Shown here: piece after piece, positions 50,901 to 61,700 of the stretch | Layout of the letters: each line of letters opens with the position of its first letter | Position numbering within the stretch: the first letter of the stretch is position 1 | DNA from: Piper betle | Taxonomy: Eukaryota; Streptophyta; Magnoliopsida; Piperales; Piperaceae | Assembly: GCA_033002965.1 (NCBI GenBank) | Contig: JAURVB010014595.1 | Location: forward strand, 62,001 to 126,000 | Length of the DNA: 64,000 nt | Direction: 5' to 3' | Made by a program: the position numbers and the translations under genes | Notes under the pieces: generated by a model | Database searches by the model: none | Told to the model about the DNA's origin: nothing | The model's input: only the letters and a program-made list of their open reading frames with translations

Positions 50901-53900
50901 GAGTTTTGATGCTCTATCTGTAGGTATGTGGTGCAACTGGACGCATAAACATTAAAAATGACAGGGAAAGATTTCTAATGAAGCACAAGGGAGAAAATCG
51001 ATACAAAAGTGACTTGGTTTCCCTAGTTTTAAATCATTTTAGGATTTAAAAGATTTTGATAATTTTCAAAGGTAGTGCCAGTATTAGTTGTTGATTTCTT
51101 CTTTTTTGATGAAGAAACATGTGTTTGCATCAGCATGACTATCTAACCTTTATATACTGAAATTTTTTTTGTAGTGTCTACAAATACTATTTGCAGTTTG
51201 GTGACACTGTAGCATCTGTGCCTAAACACTGCCTAATATGTGGAGTAAATGTTATACCAGAAGAAACTATTTCATTTGTCAGTTTGATTTATTTATTGCC
51301 TGCAGTTGGGGGAGAAATCAAAATGGCCAGCTTGGTCTTGGGAACACCGAAGATTCACTTGTGCCACAAAAAATTTTAGCCTTTCAGGTAGCTTAGTTTA
51401 GCTTTTATGAAGTTATTTTGGATTTTATCATTTATTAGTAGTAGTTCCTAAATTCAAACAGCACACAAAGCCTACGTTCTTATTTTGTGTTGCTTACATT
51501 AATTCATTAACTTTGATATGATTAGGGCCATTTATTTTATATGTTAACTTCGCCTTCTATAGTCATCCCAGTTATTATGGACAAAATCACTGCACTGTAG
51601 TTGGTAAGCAATGAGTTATCATTGGTGCTTGAAGGGTGTATCCCTGGGGCAAACAATCATATAGAGACTTACAAAAGAAATTTAAGAAAATTGGCATAAA
51701 AGCGTAAATATCATAAACCTCTAGTGATGCACCAAAACTAATTAGATTAGCAAGCATGCTTCGTATGAGGTGCCATTTATCAGACAGACAAAGATATAAA
51801 ACTGTTTATTTGTAGTTAATGTTTGGTCCGTAGGAGAGTTAGTAGATGTTGACACTGTTTATAGATTATTAGCCAAAAGTATGATTGTTCTAAGAAATAA
51901 TTAGTTAATTGTTGCAGGGAATTTCAGTTAGCATGATTGCTGCAGGGGCTGAACATACGGCTGCTGTTACAGAAGATGGACATGTCTATGGCTGGGGATG
52001 GGGCAGATATGGAAATCTAGGTTTAGGTGATCGAAATGATCGCTTAGTACCTGAAAGAGTTTTATCCATAGATGTAGGTTCTTATAAATCTTCTGAAAAG
52101 TTGCCATTTCATGAAACTGGACTCTGGTTATTTGATCTTCCTTTTTCACCTTGAGAAAGATTTATTTTTTTGTCCTCTTGTTTCATCTAGGTGTAATAGT
52201 CATAAGTGTTTTTTGCATCTTGTTCTTTTTAAGATTTGATTGTGGCATGGCTTTGTAAATTATGTTTATATATATCTGATCTTTGCATACTTTACAGAGC
52301 TGAACTATTTTTGCCATAACATTTTCTTCCTGTCTGGAATGGGTTTAATATTTGATTGGTCACGTACGTGATTATCATGGCATTAATAAACTGCACAGTT
52401 AAAACATATGTGATTGTTTTACTTGAAAATATTTTGGTTTATTAACACAACAGTTTTTAGCCTATTTGTTATTTTTATTTTTTTATTTTTGCTCAATATA
52501 TGGCAATTTTTCGATTTGACCTCATGTTACTTTTTTCTTCGAATCTTACGAAAAACTGACAGCCACGTTTTTTACTTCTAGACCTTCACACATATGGTTC
52601 TAATATTTTCAGGGAGAAAAGATGGTTTTGGTTGCTTGTGGGTGGCGACATACCATTTGTGTCTCCTCATCTGGCAGCTTATACACCTATGGATGGAGTA
52701 AATATGGTCAACTAGGACATGGAGATTTTGAAGATCACCTTGTCCCTCATCAGCTTGCGGCCTTGAAAAATTATTCCATTTCTCAGGTCATAGTTTTGCT
52801 CTAAAGTTTTACAAATATGTTGCATACTTTGTTAGATTAGATTTGTAAGTTTTATAATACCGCAACATGTTGAGAACAACTTGAGAAATTAGAATATATA
52901 ATTATTCAGATTGGAGTTAAAGCATTAATTCTCAAGTGTATTTGATGGCTTTGTTATATGTATTGAGGAAATAATTTAAAACCTCATTAATTGAGAGAGT
53001 AGGCAAGTGATCTAACTTTTGCCTCCATTCAGATATCTGGTGGTTGGAGGCACACTATGGCCCTCACATCTGATGGAAAATTATTTGGATGGGGATGGAA
53101 CAAGGTATCATTAATCATCATCTTGTTTGTTGTTTGCTAATCTGTTTTACAGTACAATGCATTTTTGTCTTTACTTAATTAAATGTTTCTGTTTTTTACT
53201 TAATGTTTATCATTATGAGAAGTGGGGCCCAGTCTGATTGTTGAGTTGAAATCTCAAGTCATAACCACTAATGCATGCTGAAGAAAAACTAAAACTTTTC
53301 TGAGTGAGGGAGGGAGGGGTTAACGTTCTTGTCCTCCTGATTGATCATAAATAATTACCAGGACCTGGGGGTTTTCTTGACATCATTGTATAACTATATG
53401 CTTTATGAATGTTTTGGTTCCCTTTTTTATATCGAGCCAAACTGACTCTAATTTCGGCTTATTAAGTGCTAAAGAGCTATCCTCTGATTTATTAATCGGG
53501 ATTTGTTTTTTCTTTTTAGCAAAAAGCTGCTTACCTTTTCAAATAAATTGGTTGGTTTTTAATTTAGGACTTTCACTTTGATTGTCTGCTCTACAGTTTG
53601 GACAGGTTGGTGTCGGTGATAATGTTGATCATTGTTCACCTTTGCAAGTAAAATTGCCTGATGAGCAGGTATCTATTTTTGTCCTAAATTTTGTTGATTT
53701 CAATGGTAAATTTCACTTAATCAGAGACCATTTTACAGAAAGTAGTACAGATTTCTTGTGGATGGAGGCACACACTTGCACTCACTGAAAGGCATAACGT
53801 GTTTTCTTGGGGCAGAGGTACAAGTGGGCAGCTTGGACAAGGAGACACATTTGATCGGTAATTGCCATTACTCTTTTTCAGTTGTTGATTGTCATTTTCT

Positions 53901-56900
53901 CTTAAACACCTTGCATATAGTGATCCTTGTAGAAGCGTGAATAAAAAGGTAGTCTCAGTTCTTGTGTTTGTCTTTTACAAACTACTATGGTGCATGTGTG
54001 CATGGCAACGTGACAACTTAAGGCAGGGTGGAAAATAACAAATTTGCAAGTTGCATCAGGCAAATGCTGGATGACATTGACTTTGGCAAAGCCTTTCACA
54101 GGTGGTGGCAGCTAAAAGAGCTCGCACTGTCCGCAGTAAACACCCTTTCCTCTTCCTGTAGCGTTCAGCCTACTATGACTGCATGAGATGGCAACCATAT
54201 AAGGAGATGCAACCCATGTAGAAAGACTATGATGGTGTCTAGGCAGGGTTAGGTTTTTGACTTGCTAACAACAGAAAATTTACTTGGCATACATAGTTGG
54301 ATGTTGACATAAAAATAGTTGAGACGTTAGCAGAAATTAGTTATAATCAACTGCTTTCAAAAAATAAGTTATAATTTATTGCTTTACAATGATACAAAAA
54401 TCAATTGTTATAAACGGAATAAAAAAATGTAACTTAGCCCAAGTGCAATGATGAACCTAAGTCATTTTTTAAAAACTAGTTAACCAAAGCTGAAAAGCAT
54501 AAGTACATCTTCATTATATATTGGATTTTACTTCGGTAGGTATTGGATGTGGGACTAACTATTTTGAGGAGGGATTTTATATTTCACCCACTTTTAAGAA
54601 ATTCCATCCTTGAAATAGCTATATTGGGTATGGGTATCTTGTACATAGGGTTCATCAGTTATCTATAATAAAATTTAAATCATATTAACTATATATTTTA
54701 AAAAAATTATATTATTGAAATCAGATACCCATACCCAATATCCGAAACCAAAGACCATTATAAAACGCCATGCACCCCTAGACATAGGACTAAATATTTA
54801 CACATCTGGGTAGGCATTGGACATAGGGTTAATATTTTGGGGGATTTTACAAAAAATGTTTGCTTTAGTTAACTTGATTATAAATAAATTAATAATCAAA
54901 AGCCATCCACAATTTCAAATATGGGACTAGACTAACCAGTCTGACCTGGTTTATCAAGTACTGACCAAGAGCCCAATCCGGTAAGGAGCATGGATGCCCA
55001 CGATTTTCACAAGAGCCCAATCCGGTAAGGAGCATGGATGCCCACGATTTTCACCAATTTTTATCAAAATCGGTGTCTTGATTTTCATCGAAACTGGTGT
55101 ATTGGTGGTACATTGAACCAACACAGTTCACTATCAAGCCGGTCCAAGATATGTAAGATTATTACTCACATGGGAGTCGGGGGATGACCTCTCCATTTAT
55201 AGTGGGAAAAGTTCCAACTTTATGAGTTTGGAAGTGATGTGGGATTATTTTCTTGTAGGTGACTATTGTACAACTCATGCATAAAGACAAATTAATGAAA
55301 TTAAAAGCACATCAAAATTTTGCACCTTCTTAGTGGCTAAGTTATCATGTCACCTTCACTTCCAAGTTCAAACCTTGTGTAGTCAATATGTTTAACATGT
55401 TTTTAAATTTTTTCATACCTTTCAAATGACCATTTAAGCCTTACAAAATTTCTTTAATTATAGATAATTATATTTCTTAACTTTATTATCATAATCTATT
55501 GCTTTAAGATTCCAACTAACTTTAAATTGTGCTCAAACAATTTCCCCTATAATGGGTAATTTATTTCTCTTAACTATGTTATAATAAATTTAGATCTAAT
55601 TGAGTTTAACAATTAACTTTTAACAAATTTATTTAAGAATAAAACAATATATTTTATTATATATATGTAATCTATCTTATTTTGTTTGTAAAAAGAAAAA
55701 ATGCAATATATATCGATGTATGTCTAAGAAATAATATCATAAAATAAATTATTGTTCTTATAAGTTAAAAATGTGGAATAATTTGTTAATTAATTTAACA
55801 TGATTATGTCTTATAAAAAATTGAATTTTTTAATTATACTCCTACCAATTATTAATAATTCTAACAAAAAGTCTAAAATTTAGGATTAATATTTTATATT
55901 TTGCCATATCCGATATAACATGTTAAATCTGGTTCAACCCAGTTCGACCGGTTAAACTGACTATACCGCATACCCCATGAAAATTGGGTATGGTGTTTAA
56001 AACTATGATACCATCTTCTTTCTCATTCATTGAATTCCTAAATAATTGATGTTTGGGTTACATTTACTTTTCCCTCACTTCATTGAAACAGTAGCATTGA
56101 AATAACTTTTCTATTAAAAAATTCACTACAATACTAAGAATTTTTGCAGCTTTTCTTTTATAAAATTAGGTTATTGATTGTTTGAGTGCTTGGGAGGATT
56201 TAGGTACCACAACAAAGATATTCTGATTCTAAGATTTGTTTGAGAGGTTGCAGGAATACGCCGTCCATTATTGGCGCTTTGAGTTCTAATGGGACTTGTC
56301 TTCAGCAGATGGCGTCTTCAAATTCTGAAACTATATCAGGTTAGCTGTTTACTTTTGATTTGTACTTCTTTATAGTTATTGCTTTTTTGTTCCTTTTCTT
56401 TCTATCCTTTCTGGGGTGTGCTTAAGCTTGTTTCTGGTTTAAGCAGGAAAACTCTGGGTTTCACCGTCAGAAAGATATGCCATTGTTCCAGACGAAACAG
56501 TAAGTTACATGACTTTTATTGCCGATATGGTTGTATTGAGATCAATTTGTTTTTGTGGTTGGAATAAATTTGAAGTTTTGATAGCTTATGTTCATGAAGA
56601 AGGCTTTTATTCTTAGCCTTTTTATATAAATAAATCAGTATGTTGAATCCAAATTTCCATGTTGATCCAATGTACACTGGAAGCTTGTGGTGTGTCATGC
56701 GCTCCTTTCTCAAAATAGGCTCTGATTGTAAAAGAACGCTAGATAAGTATGCTCTCATGAAGCATCCATCATTAAACATCTACTTATACTGTAGTAAGGG
56801 CTCTAATTAACAAATATTTTGAGAAAGTTGATAAATTTAACTGAAAAAATTAAAAAAACTAGTAGGATAGACAAGATCAGTTCAAAGAAAGAAGATATAG

Positions 56901-57389
56901 TACATAGGCAATGCATGATCTTTAGTTTACTAATTGATTTGTTAATAATTGTCATTTCATCAGCTACATAGATTCCTAATGACAAATTATGCTATTACTA
57001 GAATAAGGTATAGTATCCTACAGACAAAGAAGATATGAAAAGATTATTCTGCATAAACTAGGACTGGACTCCGTTATTATAACTATTGCATGTGTCCTTA
57101 TTTATCAAATGCCGTTTGTGAAGGTTGATCCTGTTTTTGTCTGATAAGCGTTGTGCATACAACTTGCCATTTCTGTTTACGTACCAACTATGAGAGTTAA
57201 AGTCATGATTATTTAAATTATGCTGTAGTGCAGCAAAGCTGGTGATGAATCTCAATACGATGTAATCGACTGATTTGGTCGCTGAAATGAATGCAGATCA
57301 AAGGACAGACGATGGATTTTGATAAAGGCAATGGAAGTGATGCTAGTGTTCCTGAAAGTGATGTTAAGAGGCTGAAAACAAATACCTAA
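47917..57389 (+). CDS. UVR8: UV-B photoreceptor UVR8, 12 exons, intact
   Basis: Exons: 47917-48010, 48536-48722, 49364-49510, 51306-51387, 51918-52073, 52613-52786, 53033-53104, 53597-53668, 53739-53857, 56254-56339, 56447-56499, 57297-57389, all GT-AG and phase-consistent, 444 aa. A seven-bladed RCC1-type propeller carries three GWRHT motifs with W233, W285 and W337. The dimer residues D96, D107, R146, R286 and R338 and the C-terminal V410-P411 of the C27 region fall at the same numbers as in the Arabidopsis receptor. UVR8 is a homodimer that absorbs UV-B through its tryptophan cluster, monomerises, and binds COP1 (via the propeller and VP motif) and RUP1/2, leading to HY5-driven gene expression. 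The start is the first ATG (TACCATGG context) and matches the family N-terminus. No disruptions seen. Confidence 0.97.
48800..48903. repeat. 52-bp tandem duplication in UVR8 intron 2
   Basis: Copies 48800-48851 and 48852-48903, starting GTAATCAGTGTGATTAG, differ at a few positions. Confidence 0.88.
49511..51305 (+). other. UVR8 intron 3 (1.8 kb)
   Basis: Borders AAAG|GTCTCT and TGCAG|TTGG split a Ser codon. Contents are AT-rich with a moderately GC stretch around 50230-50560; no domain recognised. Confidence 0.8.
54621..54741. repeat. Foldback with perfect 19-bp inverted arms
   Basis: ATATTGGGTATGGGTATCT (54621-54639) and its exact reverse complement (54723-54741) enclose about 83 AT-rich bases, so the segment can form a hairpin. 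MITE-like. Confidence 0.85.
54966..55054. repeat. 44-bp tandem duplication in UVR8 intron 9
   Basis: Two essentially identical adjacent copies beginning AAGAGCCCAATCCGGTAAGG (54967 and 55011). Confidence 0.95.
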
Positions 57390-58775
57390 TGGAAACGGTA
57401 CACATGTTTATTAATTTTAAGTTTACGACGTGTATTATGAGCTTCTTGGCTGTCCATTTTTGTGGTACCGCTGGGGTTGGTTCCATGCTTTGCGAAATTA
57501 CCTTTCACCAATCACTTTCTGTAAATCCATTTTAGATAATGATATGGAATTTGGATACTTAAACGTCCTAAAAATCACGGGATTAGGATGTATGTTATTC
57601 TGCAGATTTCGCTTCTCTTCTATTTAATGTTCAGCATCTTACCAGTAGTTTTTACAATGCCCTTTCATCCTTGATTCTACAGTTTCTAGGTAGGTAAAGC
57701 TTTGCATCCTGAAAAAGTTCGCTGTGATTTGGTCTACTTCATATGTTTAAGGTCTTAAATACGTTGCTTTTACCATCTACCGCGTCTACGAAATTATTAG
57801 CATCCGTAACATCCCAAGCTAAGTTTGCTTGATGCGTGGATTTCATCGAATCCTCAAGTAGTTATCTACAAGCATTCTGACTCTTGATTTAGTTCAGCGT
57901 TGCCATTTCAATCGTATTAGACATGTGACTATTCCCTGTCTGTGCTGGCTTGAATCGTCTCCTATCATGCCTGTATAATGATATGAATTTGTAAATTTGA
58001 TGGAGGGTAAAGTGTGATAATAATTTGAAGAGGATTACGGGCACGGGATGTTACAGTACGTGGAGGGAAGGGTGGGGAGTGGAGAATGGATCGTGTTTTT
58101 GCGCGATGATCTGAAGGTAAGGAAATAACGTAAAAGAAGGATGCATTAGGTCATAAGAAGGTGAGAAAGGTGGTAATCAATGTAATAAAGGAAAAATAAA
58201 ACATGAGCTCGAAACTGGAGTCTTCGCATAATGAAGATAATAAATTAGGGTGTACAATGACTCAGGTATGCAAATGAGAGAAAATAATGGGAACGAGAGA
58301 AATAATAAAACTGTGAAAAGAACAGAATGTGAACTCAATTGAGTTAGATTAGGCAACGAAACTGGTCTAAAAAATGCATCTGACATAATTCTAACTTGAC
58401 CATAATCCGACTCCCAACAATCTACACTTAAAATAATGCATAGAGGCGCCAATTTTTAAAGTCAGGTCATGTGTACATGTCAAAAAAGAGTTGAATTGAT
58501 AAATTATGCTAAAGTGAATGCCAGAATCTTGGTTGGATCTAAGATAATTTGGAAGAGTAAAACCTCAATAAAGTCAAAGTTAATACTCTACTGCCGGTAA
58601 CTACAAATAACAAAATAGATTCTTCAAGTCTATGTCACTACGGGTTTTTAAATGTAGAGGTTGTTTCATGACAATATGAGGGTAAACAAATAGGTGCTCT
58701 TTTGTACAAAACAAAAACTAAAAGGATACCTTCTCTTCGCTTCTAGAACAAATGATAATCCAACAATGTCATCCG
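57390..58775. other. Convergent spacer between UVR8 and glucosidase II alpha
   Basis: Tail-to-tail intergenic region of about 1.4 kb that must hold both 3' UTRs and terminators. No additional gene is recognised; open frames here lack similarity. Confidence 0.7.
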
Positions 58776-61700
58776 CTAAGAACTCTGCAAAATCTTAATC
58801 GTCCAATCATCAACAATTCGGACATTAGGTTTACGGATGACAAGAGCAACTGGTTTCAAACCGGTGCGCATAACAAGTGGAGCAGCTTCAACCTTAAGTT
58901 TATTATTACTTGGATCTACCAATGCTTCTTTTGCACCAGATGGAAGGCCTAATAACAATATCCTTTCCACAACAGAATTGGTAGAGAAGTGCTTTTCATG
59001 TGAACCCGATGGGGATAGATTTACTGATGACAATTTTCCATGTGCAAACACAAATCGACGATGGATAAATGCACCTTGCTGATATTCAAAGCTTTGGCCA
59101 TCATCAACATAGAGTTCACCCTCAGCTGATCCGGACCTGTTAAGTGCAATTACCTGGTACCACAACAAAATCAAATCATAATTGATCAAATGGACCAGTT
59201 TCGTTACAAGTGCTTAACATGCAAAATTAAATATGAATTAATTCCCATATTGCAAGTGACTTTTTACAAATGGCGTTGCGCTAGAATGTTTGTCTGCACA
59301 AAAGGTGGAGACAATGGTGATGGTGGTAATGATGATGATAGTTTGCTACTACATAGAATTGTTTTTTTCCCTAGCATTTATATACAGTAGATTGATGAAT
59401 AAAACTCGATTTTGAAATAATAAAAATTGTCTCTCCCTTATCTACTGATCTTCTTTTTCCAACTCTTGCGCTTCTCTTTAATCTCTAACTGCTTGCCACA
59501 TAAGGACAATTTATAAATGCTGATCATACTTAATCATGCAAATACAAGAAAAACCTAAATTTTTTTAACAAATTCATCTATTCCCAAGTAATCATATGAG
59601 TAAAAAGAGGGGGGAGAGAAACCATGGATTCATCTTATTAAGTAAAAAATACCAAAAGCATCAAACGTGTACCAGTGTGTAAGGGTCTTCTCCCATTTGC
59701 TTTGTACTTCGTCGGAATCTGTCTTTTCTAGGTATGATAGTACCTGCTTTCTGAAAGCAAGGTATTGTGTCTTCTGTAACGTCCAACTTGTATGATTTAC
59801 CACCACTGTATTGGATCCCATTTCTCATGTCATACCAAACTTGTCCAGTAGGCAGATACACTGAGACATGTTTAGCTCCCTAACATATTTACCATGAAAA
59901 TCAGGAAAAAAAAGAAAGAAGGGCAGACAGAGCGAAAGGGAGAGAGAGAGACCGCTTCATAAATGCCCTGCACCAAAAGGCTGTCTCCAACCATGAAGGC
60001 ATCCCCATTGTTGTATGTAGCTTCATCGGCAGGAAATTCCATCCAAAGAGGGCGCATGACTGGGACACCAGTCAGGCTGGCTGCTCTAAACAATGAGTAA
60101 AAATATGGCAGCAATGTGTACCGTGTGCGTATTGCTTCTCTTATAACTTTTGTGTTTGTATCTCTGCGTTACATATGACAATAATTCATTAAGTATCAAC
60201 AACATGATATACAGAGTAGGTACTCCAGAAACTGTATACAAAAGCAAATAAGCTTGCTATGAGATAGATACAAGTAACCAAGGCACCTAATCAACCTGCA
60301 CAGACATCATTTAAAGGCAATTGTTTAGAATGCCAGCAGTCCAAATATCATGCCAGTGCATCTATAATCACTCAATACAACTAGCTGCAATTTAATTTCC
60401 ACAAATATTGAAAAAAATCTTAACATGATGCAATATTAAACAATCCATTTATTTGATTAAATTCATAATAGGAAGCAGACAATGTGCTGTGCTCACATCT
60501 TTCATGTCAGAAATAAGTATTTACCCTGCTCCATTTAAGGATTCAAATTATGGCTTGACATTCACACACACTCCTCTAACAGGCCAACATTAAATAAAGG
60601 AGCATAGTTTAAATAAATGGCTTGATTTTAAGACATAATAGCTCTTAGACATGACATGTCAAAAATCTACGACAAGCTGGGGGAGACACTATAATTTTCC
60701 ATAAACATAAAAGCAAATAGTTCCATAAAGAATCATTGACAATAAAAAAAGTGAAGCAACGGTCAAAAAGGTTTTGGTTGATACCCAAATAACCAAGGCT
60801 CTCGTCGCCTAGTATCCTGGTGGGCATGCGCTCTAAAGAAAGGATAATAAGCACCAAGTTGGTACCATCTAACAAGTAGTTCTGTCTCTGGATTGCCAAA
60901 AAAGCCACCAACATCCGCCCCTAAATTAGATTACACATTAAATTAAGTGTAAGTGGCACAAAAATATGAAATAATAAAAGTGACCAAACAGTGGACGAGA
61001 ACTTTTCCATTATAGCCGTGTTTTATTAATCATCAGCATCGGCATCATCACATCCTAACAAGATCAGGTCAGTCAAACAAGCTTTGTGTCACCAATTGCT
61101 TTCACATTGAAATGAACGCCAAAACCAAGCAGAAACAAAGTGGAAAACTCTCTCACCAGACAAGATCCCAATGTTTCAGTATTCATTTCCAAGATGCATT
61201 TTCACTATTTACTTCTAGTAATATATCCTGCTTTGGTGTCACAGAACACCCAATTCTTGGTCTCGGCTTGGTTGTGTATATAAAAGTTTCTCTACAATGT
61301 AATCAAAGTTTTCCGAGATCAATGGTGTAAATGTTGTGGTGTGTGGTTCTTCGTCCTCTACTTGGCTCTTCCACCCACATTATGCCCTCTTTTTATTTTT
61401 CTCTTGCTCAAACTTTCCAGTTTACTCTTTCCCCCATGAATCATTATTTCAAATGTGCGTGGATAAGATAATTTCATCTGTTAACGTCCTTCTCCGAGTA
61501 TTGTCAGAGTCATTATTACTGTGTGTTGAACACGGTATTGGCCTCTAACTTTTTGTAAAACGCCTTTCCAGGTGAGAGTAATTTAAGTTACCGATTCACA
61601 AATATATCCATTTATTTACAAACAAATTTATTAGTCATTCAACAATGAAAGTATGATTAGTGTTATAATTTATCTAGATATTTTTGGTCAAAATCATGAA

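Larger units (their letters stand above)
53858..56253 (+). other. UVR8 intron 9 (2.4 kb), repeat-bearing
   Basis: Holds a 44-bp tandem duplication, a 19-bp inverted repeat pair, and a roughly 275-bp-spaced direct repeat (TAGGTATTGGATGTGGGACT at about 54538 versus TAGGCATTGGACATAGGGTT at about 54811). This looks like one or more small transposon insertions between the seventh propeller blade exon and the C-terminal tail exons. Confidence 0.75.
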
